Shown: one piece after another, positions 17,815 to 26,783 of the stretch
Layout: each line of letters opens with the position of its first letter
How positions within the stretch are numbered: position 1 is the first letter of the stretch
Source of the DNA: Paraburkholderia nodosa DSM 21604
Lineage (GTDB): Bacteria > Pseudomonadota > Gammaproteobacteria > Burkholderiales > Burkholderiaceae
Assembly (NCBI RefSeq): GCF_000519185.1
Contig: NZ_JAFA01000006.1
Location: 1 to 44,452 of the forward strand
DNA length: 44,452 nt
Direction: 5' to 3'
The notes under the pieces: generated by a model
Seen by the model: the letters and a program-made list of their open reading frames with translations, nothing else
Database searches by the model: none
Told to the model about the DNA's origin: nothing
Made by a program: the position numbers and the translations under genes

Positions 17815-18315
17815 ATGGAAAGGGACGAATTGCTGGAACTCCTGGAGCAGCAGGACGTGCCGTTTGAATGTGAGTTCCACGAGCAGGTACTCAACATGGC
17901 GGAATCCGGGGCGCTCAAGCTGTCGCTTGACGGCGCACGCTGCAAGAATCTTCTGCTGCAGGACAAGCAGGGCGGTTTATACCTCGTGGTGACGACTGCA
18001 CATAAATCGCTGGATCTGTCCGCAGTTGCGAAGACGCTGAACAGCAAGCGGCTGTCGTTTGCTTCGGCCGATCGTCTTTTCGATCTGCTTGGGGTTAGGC
18101 CTGGCTCGTTGAGCCCACTGGCCCTGGTCAATGACGGCGCTCATCATGTTCGCCTCGTGATCGACAACGACCTTGAGCACGAACGGGTCTTTCTGTTTCA
18201 TCCACTCGATAGCACTGCGACGATCGCGTTGTCGAGGCGAGACCTCGAAGTCTTTCTGCAGCGCATTGGTCACGCCCCGTCGTGGCACGCCCTCGGAGAG
18301 AGACGACCGGCTTGA
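17815..18315 (+). CDS. Aminoacyl-tRNA deacylase, ProXp-ala/YbaK (PrdX) family
   Basis: A 166-residue trans-editing domain protein. Seen: K44 in CKNLLLQDKQGG, matching the essential lysine of ProXp-ala-type deacylases, and LGVRPGSLSPLALVND, a conserved stretch of this group. These enzymes hydrolyse mischarged tRNA, classically Ala-tRNA(Pro). GGGA lies four bases before the ATG at 17815; the ATG at 17812 is only one base from it. It follows the aspartase by 67 bases on the same strand, an unexpected partner for amino-acid catabolism. It could protect translation when the alanine or aspartate pool rises (inference). Confidence 0.83.
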   Translation: MERDELLELLEQQDVPFECEFHEQVLNMAESGALKLSLDGARCKNLLLQDKQGGLYLVVTTAHKSLDLSAVAKTLNSKRLSFASADRLFDLLGVRPGSLSPLALVNDGAHHVRLVIDNDLEHERVFLFHPLDSTATIALSRRDLEVFLQRIGHAPSWHALGERRPA

Positions 18316-18605
18316 AGCGCCAGCTCATGCTGACAATGCTCGCGATGTCGGGGAAGGGCAAAGCGGGGCACGCTTGCCGGAATTGGCGGACCGTTATGGT
18401 GTGGTCAAGGCGCGGGCGCTGACCGCCTTGCTGGTGCTGGGCCCAGCCCCGCGACTCCACTCAGCACTCCCTCGAAATACCGCCACACTTGTTACTCCCA
18501 ACCTCCGATTCCCGGTAGCAAACTACCCACGTCACCCAACGAGCGACGCGTAGCGGACGTAATCGCGCCGCAGGAATTTGCCCCATTCAGGAGGTCGCAA
18601 AAGCC

Positions 18606-19400
18606 ATGAGTTCATCATCCGAAAACGGAAGGAAAGGCGGACATCCCGCCATGCTCACTCCACCGGTCGTCTCATCGCTGGCTTGGGAAGAAGCGCGTCA
18701 GCAGTTGCTTGTGAAAGAAAAGGAACTCACCCGGGCTCGAGACGCCCTGGCCGCCGAGCGCCGCCGAATGCCCTGGATGGCGGTGGAGAAGGCATACGCA
18801 TTCGAAGGGCCTGCGGGCAAAGTCAGCCTGCTGGATCTGTTCGACGGCCGGCGTCAGCTGATCGTCTACCGTGCATTCTTCGAACCGGGCGTGTTCGGCT
18901 GGCCCGACCATGCCTGCCGGGGCTGCTCCATGGTGGCCGACCAGGTCGCCCACGTCGCCCACCTGAACGTCCGCGACACCACGCTCGTCTTCGTCTCGCG
19001 TGCGCCTCAGGCCGACATCGCGCGGCTGAAGGCGCGCATGGGCTGGGAGATACCGTGGTTCACCATCACGGACAGCTTCGATGCCGACTTCGGCGTGGAC
19101 GAGTGGCACGGCACGAACGTGTTCTACCGCGACGGCGAGCGCGTATTGCGCACCTACTTCATCAACAATCGCGGCGATGAGCAAATGGGGGGCACCTGGA
19201 ACTACCTCGACATCACGCCGCTGGGTCGCCAGGAGGTTTGGGAGGACTCGCCCGAGGGCTATCCCCAGACCCCGACCTACAAGTGGTGGAACTGGCACGA
19301 CAGCTACACCGCAGACGCGCCGCCCGACAAGAAGTGGGTCGAGGTGTCGGACGCAGGCGAGGCCGCGTTCCGCAAGCAGGACACGAACGGAACGCCTTGA
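18606..19400 (+). CDS. DUF899 thioredoxin-like protein
   Basis: A 264-residue member of the DUF899 family, a thioredoxin-fold group of unknown biochemical role. Seen: WEEARQQLLVKEKELTRARDALAAERRRMPW, the strand LIVYRAFF, and CRGC at C104-C107, placed like a thioredoxin CxxC; then WEIPWFTITDSFDADFG and GGTWNYLDITPLGRQE. The tail YKWWNWHDSY is also typical. There is no signal peptide. AGGAGGT lies ten bases before the ATG. It is alone on its strand here; the 290-base gap before it holds no feature I can support. A redox or peroxide-related role is possible but unproven. Confidence 0.82.
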   Translation: MSSSSENGRKGGHPAMLTPPVVSSLAWEEARQQLLVKEKELTRARDALAAERRRMPWMAVEKAYAFEGPAGKVSLLDLFDGRRQLIVYRAFFEPGVFGWPDHACRGCSMVADQVAHVAHLNVRDTTLVFVSRAPQADIARLKARMGWEIPWFTITDSFDADFGVDEWHGTNVFYRDGERVLRTYFINNRGDEQMGGTWNYLDITPLGRQEVWEDSPEGYPQTPTYKWWNWHDSYTADAPPDKKWVEVSDAGEAAFRKQDTNGTP

Positions 19401-19428
19401 GCGAAACCTGTTCGGCCGGACGTATGCC

Positions 19429-22400
19429 TCAAGCGGCGAGCGCTGCATCGACCGCGGCCAGGTACTGCTCGAACCCTGCCTGCTGCAGCACGGTTCGCAC
19501 GCGCGCGAGCTCGCCTCGCGCGGCTTCGTCCGCGGGGGCCTGGAGGACGCGCGCGAGCACGCGTCCGCGCGCCGCGAACAGCTCGGCCCAGGGCAGCGGT
19601 TCGCGCCGCGTGTAGTCCTCCAGTGCGTTCGCATAGCGCAGCACGCCGGCCGGATCGCGGGCCGCCAGCATCGCTTCGATCGCGTCGCGGTAGAACCAGA
19701 GATGGTTGTGGCCGACCGCGCCGAGGCGCAGGAGGTCCGCGCCTTCGGCCAGCAGGCGCGTGCGCTCGTCATGCTCGTCGACCGCGCGGGCGAGGGCGCT
19801 CAGATTCTTCGGCGCGGAGAACTGCGTGCCCACCTCGCGCGAGATCGCAAGCGCCTCGCGCAGCGCCTTGATGGCTTCGCCGCGGCGTCCATCGGCGAGC
19901 CAGACACGTCCCTGCATTTCCAGGTTCTGCGCTTCGAACCGGCGCGCGCCCAATTGCAGGATCACGCGCCTTTCCTGCTCCAGATGGACCTGCGTCGCCG
20001 GCATATCGCCTAGCTCGTAGCAGGCGAACACGCCGAGCGTCTCGCCCAGCAATTGCGCGCGCGGCTGCCCGATCAGCGCGGCGGCGCGCACGGCAGCAAC
20101 GGCGTCTTCGCGCGCCTGCCGCGGCTCGTTCAGATAAATGCGGCTGAAGCCCTGCATCGAAAGATTGGCGACTTCGATCCGGCCGCACCCGTGCTCGCGG
20201 CTCAACGCCACGCAATCGCTGAAATGGCGGAACGCGGTCCGCATCCGGCCTTGCGCGTAGGCGGCATCGGCCAGGCCGCCGAGCGCCCGGGCCTCGGCCT
20301 CCGGCAGGCCGAGGCGCCGCGCGTACTCGAGCCCGCGTTCGTGCTCGGTGCTGCAGGCATCGATCTTGCCGAGCGGAAAGTAGATATTGCCGCGCAGATA
20401 GTGAAGGCTCGCGAGCTCGGCCACCCGGTCGTCGCGTTCCGCGATCCGCTGCGCAGCCTCGAGCAGATCCAGCGCTTCGTCGAGTCCTTCGCTCACCCGC
20501 AGGCCTTCCGCGAGCCCGAGCTGGCAGCGGCACAGACTGGCGTCGTCGGGGGCGGCCTCGAGCGCCGCGCGCCAGGTCGCGATCGATCCCGCGATGTCGC
20601 CAAGGTCGCGCTGGAGTTCGCCCTTGCAACAGCTCAGGGCGTGGCGGTCCGTTTCCGTCTGCGCGATCTCGAGGCCCCGCTCGGCGAGGCGCAGCGCGGC
20701 CTCGAGCAGGTGGGCCGTGCGCTGCGCGAGCGCGGCGGCCAGGTAGGCCTGCGGCGCGCGTTCGTCCTCGGCGCGGTCGAGATGCTGGGCGTGCAGCGTG
20801 GGGTCGCCGTGCGCGAACCAGTCGGCCGCGCTGCGGTGCAGCTCGCGCCGGCGCGCGCGCAGCAGTGTCGAATAGGCGCTCTCCTGGATCAGCGCATGGG
20901 CGAACAGGAACTCTTCGCCCTCCGGCAGCACGAGCGCATTCGCGAGCAGGCCGTCGCAGACGTAGCCAGGGTCGTCGATGAGCCGCCGCAACAACGCGAT
21001 GCCGAAACGCTGTCCGATCACGGCAGCCGCCTGGAACGCCAGGCGGTCGCGCGGCGCCAGCCGGTCCATCCGCGCGAGCACGAGGCTGCGGATCGAGCCA
21101 GGCACCGCGTTGCCGCTGCCTTCCTCGGCGTTGCGCAAGAGCTGCACGAGGAACAGCGGGTTGCCGCCCGCGCGCTCGATGCAGGCGAGCGCGACCCGCT
21201 GCGTCGCGTCGATGAAGTTGCCTGCGAGGCTCAGCGCTTCGTCCTGGCGCAAGGGCCCGAGGTCGATCGTCGCGAACGGGGTGTCGCGGCAGCGGGCGCG
21301 CCACGCCGCATCGATCGGATCGCCTTCCACGCGCGAGGTCATCACGAGCAGGCCGGGGCCGTTCGCGATGCCCGAGCCGAAGGCCGAGAGATAGTCGAGC
21401 ACTTCGGGCTCGGCCCAATGCAGGTCTTCGACGACGATCAGCGTGGCAGCCCGCCTGCAGGCGTCGCCGGTCAGTCTCGCGGCGAGCGCCTGCTTGCCAC
21501 GCTTGCGCGCGCCGTGGTCCATGGCGTCGTAGACGGTTCGCCATTCGTCTGCGAGCGGCAGGTCGATGAGGTCGTGGAGAAACGCGAGCTGTTCGGCTTT
21601 GACGATGCCTTCGGCGGCGAGCCGCGCGGCGGCGGCGCGCCGCGCGTCGCTCGGTGCGCCGGCCGGCAGGCCGAGCAGGCTGCCGGCGATCGTGTGCACG
21701 GGATCCTGCCCCTTGCCTACGCCGAAATCGAGCACGAGGCCCCGATGGATCTCGAAGCCCTGCGTCTGCGCGTAGCGGCGCATCTCGTCGACGAGACGCG
21801 TCTTGCCGATGCCCGCTTCGCCGCGCACATGGACGATGTGGCCGGCCCGCCTCGCAATGCACGCGCGGACGATCCCGTGAAACTGCTCGAGCTCGGCCTC
21901 TCGTCCGACGAAAAAGCTCTGACCCGTCTTCGCCGATTCGCCCGCCGGGTCGCTCGAAATCGCGCGCAGCCGCCACGCGCGCACCGGCGTGTCGATGCCC
22001 TTGAAGCGCTGTTCGCCGAGCGCGTCGCAGACGGCGGCGTCGCCGAGCGCGCGCGCGACGTCATCGGACAGCCAGGTCTCGCCGGCCGCGGCGGCGACCT
22101 GGAGCCGCGCGGCCAGGTTCACCGGACTGCCGGTCACGGTGTAGTCCCGCGCGTCGACGCAGCCGAGCGCGCCGGCGACGACCTCGCCGCTCGCGATGCC
22201 GATATGGGCCTGCAGCGTGCGCGCCGCCTGCGCGCTCAGTTGCGTCAGCGCCTCGTGGATGTCGAGCGCCGCGCGCGCCGCGCGCAGCGTATCTGTCTCG
22301 TGCGCGCGGGGCGCGCCGAACAGCGCCATCACCGCGTCGCCGATATGCCTGTCGGTCGTGCCGCCCCAGGCGAGCACGATGCCGTCGACGAGCGCCGTGA

Positions 22401-22743
22401 AGCGTCCGATCAGCGCGCGCACCTCCTCCGGATCGAGCGTACGCGAGAGCGCGGTGAAGCCGCAGAGGTCGGCAAACAGGACGGTCACCTGCCTGCGTTC
22501 GTCCGCGGGGATCTCCAGCGCGTTGGGTGCGTTCGGCACTTGTGCCACGGGCAGAGCCTCTGCCGGCGGGTTCGGCGCGGCGGCAGCGAGGATCCGTTTG
22601 CGGTGGCCGAGCGACTGCACGCCGAGCTCCCGCAGATCCGCGTCGGTCAGCTGCGCGAGCAGCGAGAGATCGATATCGTTTGCCGCGAACGCGTGCGCGT
22701 ACTGCTCGAGTCCCAGGGCGCGCAGCCATTGCTCAATATCCAT
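19429..22743 (-). CDS. SAM domain - class III nucleotide cyclase - AAA ATPase - TPR signalling protein
   Basis: A 1104-residue multidomain protein. Residues 1-55: SAM-like helical domain (MDIEQWLRALGLEQYA). About 80-260: class III cyclase with metal aspartates D92 (FADLCGFT) and D136 (GDAVMALFG) and transition-state residues N209 and R213 (GSPVNLAARL). The position of the purine-reading lysine is R132; the paired residue is T202. Then an ATPase with Walker A GEAGIGKT (308-315) and a LIVVEDLHWAE segment, followed by TPR-like helical repeats to the end. Domain order resembles the large mycobacterial cyclase-ATPases. The ATG at 22743 has AGGCGG upstream and begins the SAM domain. It is divergent from a SulP transporter with a cyclic-nucleotide-binding domain. 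Confidence 0.85.
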   Translation of the reverse strand: MDIEQWLRALGLEQYAHAFAANDIDLSLLAQLTDADLRELGVQSLGHRKRILAAAAPNPPAEALPVAQVPNAPNALEIPADERRQVTVLFADLCGFTALSRTLDPEEVRALIGRFTALVDGIVLAWGGTTDRHIGDAVMALFGAPRAHETDTLRAARAALDIHEALTQLSAQAARTLQAHIGIASGEVVAGALGCVDARDYTVTGSPVNLAARLQVAAAAGETWLSDDVARALGDAAVCDALGEQRFKGIDTPVRAWRLRAISSDPAGESAKTGQSFFVGREAELEQFHGIVRACIARRAGHIVHVRGEAGIGKTRLVDEMRRYAQTQGFEIHRGLVLDFGVGKGQDPVHTIAGSLLGLPAGAPSDARRAAAARLAAEGIVKAEQLAFLHDLIDLPLADEWRTVYDAMDHGARKRGKQALAARLTGDACRRAATLIVVEDLHWAEPEVLDYLSAFGSGIANGPGLLVMTSRVEGDPIDAAWRARCRDTPFATIDLGPLRQDEALSLAGNFIDATQRVALACIERAGGNPLFLVQLLRNAEEGSGNAVPGSIRSLVLARMDRLAPRDRLAFQAAAVIGQRFGIALLRRLIDDPGYVCDGLLANALVLPEGEEFLFAHALIQESAYSTLLRARRRELHRSAADWFAHGDPTLHAQHLDRAEDERAPQAYLAAALAQRTAHLLEAALRLAERGLEIAQTETDRHALSCCKGELQRDLGDIAGSIATWRAALEAAPDDASLCRCQLGLAEGLRVSEGLDEALDLLEAAQRIAERDDRVAELASLHYLRGNIYFPLGKIDACSTEHERGLEYARRLGLPEAEARALGGLADAAYAQGRMRTAFRHFSDCVALSREHGCGRIEVANLSMQGFSRIYLNEPRQAREDAVAAVRAAALIGQPRAQLLGETLGVFACYELGDMPATQVHLEQERRVILQLGARRFEAQNLEMQGRVWLADGRRGEAIKALREALAISREVGTQFSAPKNLSALARAVDEHDERTRLLAEGADLLRLGAVGHNHLWFYRDAIEAMLAARDPAGVLRYANALEDYTRREPLPWAELFAARGRVLARVLQAPADEAARGELARVRTVLQQAGFEQYLAAVDAALAA

Positions 22744-22855
22744 GTTCGCCGCCTGGATCCCCTGCCGGTTGCCTGATGCGAACTGCCCCGAGCCCGTCGG
22801 GGATCGTGCCGGTGAATATCCAGTGTAGGCGCGCGCCACGGGCCGCGTACGGCGT

Positions 22856-22885
22856 TTGACAGGCTTTCCGGCGCGGACGGATACT
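22856..22885 (+). promoter_or_regulatory. Sigma-70 promoter of the SulP gene
   Basis: A consensus TTGACA (22856-22861), an 18-bp spacer and GATACT (22880-22885). The GTG start at 22930 follows 45 bases later. Confidence 0.55.
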
Positions 22886-22929
22886 GGATCGCTCCCCATC
22901 GCGCCTCGCGCATTCCACCGGGAATTCAC

Positions 22930-25158
22930 GTGAAGCCGGGCAAGACCGTTACCGTCGCCGACGTCCCGCCGCGCTCGCGCGTCGCGGCGCTGCCCGGCGA
23001 TCTCGCGGCGGGCGCGGTGTCGGCGCTCGTCATGCTGTGCTACGCGATGAGCCTCGGCACGATGATCTTCAGCGCCGATCTGGCCCGTTACGCCATGCTC
23101 GGCGTGCCCACCGCGCTCGTCAGCTGTGTCGTCACGGCGCTCGTGATTGCCTTGACGAGTTCGATGCGCCTGAACATCGGCGGCCCGGACAGCAATGCGG
23201 CGGCGTTTCTCGCGGGTGTGGCGGCAGGCGTCGCGAGCAGCGTGCGTGCGGACGGCGGTTCCCCGCAGACGCTGCTGCTCACCGTGCTGATCGCCATCGC
23301 GCTTTGTTCGCTGGTGACCGGCATCGTGCTCTACGCGATCGGTTCCTCGAAGCGCAGCCGCTCGCTGCAGTTCCTGCCTTATCCGGTCCTCGGCGGTTTC
23401 CTCGCCGGCACGGGCTATCTGCTCCTCGCCGGCGCGTTTCGCGTCATGACGGGCGAGTCAATGCAATGGCGCACGCTCGCGCTGCTGACGCATCTTCACT
23501 GGCTCGCGTGGCTGCCTGCGCTTGTCGTCGGTGTGCTGGCCACGATCCTGATGCGCAGCTGGAAGCACGTTGCCGCGCTGCCGCTCACGCTGGCTTTCGG
23601 CATTGTTCTGTTTTACGTTCTGCTGCGCGCCGCGGGCCTGTCGATCGACGAAGCGCGTGCCATGGGGCTGCTGCTGCCGCGCGCGGCGCTGCGGCTCACC
23701 GGGCTACCGGAGCTGCACCTGCGCGCGCAGCTCGGGCAGGGCGGCATCGACTGGACGGCGATCGCCGCACACCTACCGGAGAGCCTCGTGGTCACGTCGG
23801 TTTCGGCCGTCACGATCCTGATGAATTCGACGGCGATCGGCGCGGCGACGGGCGAGGAAGTCGATCTCAATCGCGAGATGCGGGCCGCGGGTCTCGCCAA
23901 TCTCGCGAGCGGGCTGTTGGGCGGCATGGTCGGCTATCAGTCGTTCAATCGGTCGATGCTCAACGCGCGCGTGGGCGCGACGAGCCGGATGGCGGGCGTG
24001 TTCGCCTCGCTCGCGTGCCTCGTCGTGCTGGCTGCGTCACCCGGTTTCGTCGCGCTCTTTCCCGTGCCCGTGCTCGTCGGCCTCCAGCTTTTCATGGGGC
24101 TGCGCCTCATCATGCAGTGGGTTGTCGGCGCCTGGGCGAAGCTCGCCTGGTACGAGTACCTGCTCGTGCCCGTGATACTCGGCACGATCGCCGCCTGGGG
24201 TGTGCTCATCGGCGTGGGCGCAGGCGTGATTGCGGCGTGCGTGATGTTCACGCTGCTCTACGGCCGCGTGAGCTGCATACGCATGGAGTTCGACCTTCGC
24301 ACCCGGACCTCGAATGTCGAGCGCAATATCGAGGAGACCGAAGCGTTGCGCGGGCTCGGCGCACAGGTGTGCGGCATGTGCCTGCAAGGGTTTCTCTTTT
24401 TCGGCACGGCCAATTCGATCCTCCAGCGCATACGCGAGCGCCTCGCCGCGCGCGATCCGGTGCGGGTTCGATTCGTCGTACTTGATTTCGCGTCGACCCA
24501 GGGCATCGACGCGTCGGTATCGATCAGCTTCGTCAAGCTGCGGCAGCTCTGCGCGACGATGGACGCGGACCTGATCCTGACCGCGCTGCCGCCGCGCTCG
24601 CGCGATCTGCTGACGAAAACCGGTACGCTCAATCTGCGGATTCGCGAATTCGACACGCTCGATGCGGGCCTGGAGTGGGTGGAGGACCAAGTGCTCGCGT
24701 CGAGCGCGCTCGCGCCGAAGCCCGGTGACGACCTTCACGCGCTGCTCGCGCCGCATTTCACGGCCAGCGCGCTGAACACGCTCTCCACGCGGCTGGAAGT
24801 GCAGGATCTGCAGGCGGGCGACGCGCTGTTTCATCGCGGGGACCCGGGCGACGCGCTGTACCTCATCGAGCGCGGGCGGGTTGCCGTTTCACTGCCGCTC
24901 GGAAACGGGCGGTCGGTGCGCGTGCGCGTTTGCCTGCCGGGCACGGTCATCGGGGAAATGGCCGTATACACGCAGCAGCCGCGCAGCGCAGACGTGTTCG
25001 CCGAGGCGCCGACACGGGTGCGCAGACTGTCGCTGGCCGCGCTCGTTGCGCTCGAGCAGGACGACCCCGCAGCCGCCCAGCAGTTTCATCGCTTTCTGGT
25101 GAAGGTCATTGCGTCGCGCCTCGCCTTGGCCACCGAGGCCCTGCGCGCGGCCTACTGA
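22930..25158 (+). CDS. SulP (SLC26) anion transporter with STAS and cyclic-nucleotide-binding domains
   Basis: A 742-residue protein. Residues about 20-450 form the multi-helix SulP membrane domain (GDLAAGAVSALVML; GGPDSNAAAF; FLPYPVLGGFLAG; STAIGAATGEEVDLNREMRAAGLAN). About 477-590 is a STAS domain (VRFVVLDFASTQGIDASVSISF). About 605-730 is a CRP-like cNMP-binding domain with phosphate-cassette residues E676 (IGEMAV) and R685-S686 (PRSADVF), as in proteins that bind cAMP. SulP proteins carry sulfate, bicarbonate or other anions; the substrate is not readable here. GTG start with GGGA six bases upstream. The gene is divergent from the cyclase gene, 186 bases apart, suggesting gating by the cyclase product. 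Confidence 0.87.
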   Translation: MKPGKTVTVADVPPRSRVAALPGDLAAGAVSALVMLCYAMSLGTMIFSADLARYAMLGVPTALVSCVVTALVIALTSSMRLNIGGPDSNAAAFLAGVAAGVASSVRADGGSPQTLLLTVLIAIALCSLVTGIVLYAIGSSKRSRSLQFLPYPVLGGFLAGTGYLLLAGAFRVMTGESMQWRTLALLTHLHWLAWLPALVVGVLATILMRSWKHVAALPLTLAFGIVLFYVLLRAAGLSIDEARAMGLLLPRAALRLTGLPELHLRAQLGQGGIDWTAIAAHLPESLVVTSVSAVTILMNSTAIGAATGEEVDLNREMRAAGLANLASGLLGGMVGYQSFNRSMLNARVGATSRMAGVFASLACLVVLAASPGFVALFPVPVLVGLQLFMGLRLIMQWVVGAWAKLAWYEYLLVPVILGTIAAWGVLIGVGAGVIAACVMFTLLYGRVSCIRMEFDLRTRTSNVERNIEETEALRGLGAQVCGMCLQGFLFFGTANSILQRIRERLAARDPVRVRFVVLDFASTQGIDASVSISFVKLRQLCATMDADLILTALPPRSRDLLTKTGTLNLRIREFDTLDAGLEWVEDQVLASSALAPKPGDDLHALLAPHFTASALNTLSTRLEVQDLQAGDALFHRGDPGDALYLIERGRVAVSLPLGNGRSVRVRVCLPGTVIGEMAVYTQQPRSADVFAEAPTRVRRLSLAALVALEQDDPAAAQQFHRFLVKVIASRLALATEALRAAY

Positions 25159-25178
25159 GCGGTGGAGGAGGGCTCGCG

Positions 25179-26540
25179 TCAGACTGAATTGTGCGGCGCG
25201 TCTTGCAGACCTCGCGCCGCAACGCGCTCCGTCACACCTTCATGCGGGTGATCGTCGAGTGATATCCGCGACGTTTCCGGCAAGGACATCCCGCCAACCA
25301 GTGCCAGCAGCGAGACGGCGATCAGGTAGAAAGCGGGCGAGATGTTGTTGCCGGTCGACTCGATCAGCCACGTGGCGACCAGCGGCGCCGTGCCGCCGAA
25401 GATGGTATAGGCGAGGTTGTAGGTGATCGCTGAAGCCGTATAACGGGTCCGGGTCGGAAAGATTTCGGAGAGCAGTGCCGCCGTGACCACACCCGACAAG
25501 ACCGCGCCGAGCGCAAGCAAGCATGCACCGGCGATCGCGGAACGAAAATCCCCTGACCCTCCCAGCGCGAAAGAAGGGTAAACGGCGGCGATCAGGATGG
25601 CGCATGCCGTGAAGACGGTTTTTCGTCTTCCGACTGCGTCCGAGTAGAGGCCGGCGAGCGGGCAGATGGCCGCGGCGAATACGAGTGCGATGACCGTCAC
25701 CAATAAGGCGCTGGCCCGGCTCAGATGACCGACGACCTGCAGATACGTGGCGAAGTAGGTCGTGAACGTATAGAAGGAGAGCGCAGTCACGGACACGAAG
25801 GCACCCAGGCGCACGATCGCGCTTGCCTGGGTCTTGAGCGTTTCACGCAGGGGGGCGTGCGCCAGGTCGTGATCGTGTTCGACTGCGGCAAACGATGGTG
25901 TCTCGCCAAGGCGAGTGCGCAGATACAGACCGACCAGGCCAATAGGCGCCGCGGCGATGAACGGGATTCTCCAGCCCCAACTGCTCATCGCCTCTGGCGA
26001 CAGCATGGCGTCCAGTCCGGATGCCACCACGGCGGCGCTCGCAAACGACAGGAACGTGGAGACCGGCAGAAAGCTTCCGTATCGCGCGCGCTGGTGCATC
26101 GGCGCATGTTCCATCAGATACGCGCAGGCGCCGGCGTATTCTCCGCCGGCGGAAAACCCTTGCACGCAGCGGACGATCGCGAGCAGCAAGGGGGCGAGCA
26201 TGCCGACCGATGCGTAGGTCGGCAGGAAGCCGATGACGGTTGTGGCACCTGCCATGATCAAGATGGTCAGCGCGAGCGTTTTCTTGCGGCCCACCCTGTC
26301 TCCCACCACGCCGAAGAAGACGCCGCCGAGCGGCCTGAATGCAAAGGCGACGGCGAACACCGCGAAAGTCTTCATCAACGCGATCGCCGGATCGCCATTC
26401 GGAAAGAACTGGCGAGTCAGCAGGGTTGCCAGAAATCCGTACACGGCGAAATCGAACCATTCGACGAAATTGCCTACCGCAGCGGCAACGATCACCTTGC
26501 GAAGCGTCTTGGGGTCCACTTTGGGCTGATACGCTTTCAT
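25179..26540 (-). CDS. MFS transporter, MHS family
   Basis: A 453-residue permease with about 12 membrane segments, of the metabolite:H+ symporter group (KgtP, ProP, ShiA, CitA relatives). Seen: VGNFVEWFDFAVYGFLA at the first helix, FGVVGDRVGRKKTLALTI between helices 2 and 3, QGFSAGGEYAGACAYLMEHAP in helix 4, and LSEIFPTRTRYTASAITYN late in the protein. Substrates of the group include 2-oxoglutarate, proline/betaine and shikimate; this one cannot be assigned. The ATG has only a weak purine-rich site. It lies downstream of the acyl-CoA ligase gene on the same strand, across a 243-base gap holding a compound inverted repeat. Confidence 0.85.
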   Translation of the reverse strand: MKAYQPKVDPKTLRKVIVAAAVGNFVEWFDFAVYGFLATLLTRQFFPNGDPAIALMKTFAVFAVAFAFRPLGGVFFGVVGDRVGRKKTLALTILIMAGATTVIGFLPTYASVGMLAPLLLAIVRCVQGFSAGGEYAGACAYLMEHAPMHQRARYGSFLPVSTFLSFASAAVVASGLDAMLSPEAMSSWGWRIPFIAAAPIGLVGLYLRTRLGETPSFAAVEHDHDLAHAPLRETLKTQASAIVRLGAFVSVTALSFYTFTTYFATYLQVVGHLSRASALLVTVIALVFAAAICPLAGLYSDAVGRRKTVFTACAILIAAVYPSFALGGSGDFRSAIAGACLLALGAVLSGVVTAALLSEIFPTRTRYTASAITYNLAYTIFGGTAPLVATWLIESTGNNISPAFYLIAVSLLALVGGMSLPETSRISLDDHPHEGVTERVAARGLQDAPHNSV

Positions 26541-26666
26541 TCTCTGGCCGTCCCTTGTGCGTTGAATAAGGCGTGCGTATCACCCTGAATGGCGAAAGCC
26601 ATCAGAGGCGAGCGGTTTTACGATGAAGTCGCACGGTGATGATTTGCACAGTTAACGCGACCAGAA

Positions 26667-26693
26667 ATGTCGTTCCTAGAACGAAGCCGACAT
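26667..26693. promoter_or_regulatory. Compound inverted repeat upstream of the MHS transporter
   Basis: An inner palindrome CGTTC-CTA-GAACG (26671-26683) is nested in an outer pair ATGTCG (26667-26672) / CGACAT (26688-26693). It lies 127 bases before the start of the minus-strand transporter gene and is a candidate operator. Confidence 0.35.
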
Positions 26694-26783
26694 GATGACG
26701 CGCTGGAAGCGACATCAGAATGTGCTGTCGCGGGATGGCAAAACGACGTCGCTTTTCGAATGGTTTTTTCGGCGGCGGAAAAG

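Noticed and set aside
18316..18605. Possible gene or mobile-element remnant in the 290-base gap before the DUF899 gene
   Set aside because: The open frames here are shadows without ribosome-binding sites or recognisable similarity, and there are no terminal repeats.
19769..21976. Second minus-strand frame of 735 codons inside the cyclase gene
   Set aside because: Arg/Ala-rich, out of frame with the recognised domains; an overlap artefact of high GC content.
20053..22776. Plus-strand open frame of 907 codons opposite the cyclase gene
   Set aside because: The opposite strand encodes SAM, cyclase, ATPase and TPR domains with intact motifs. This frame is rich in Arg, Ala and His without recognisable domains.
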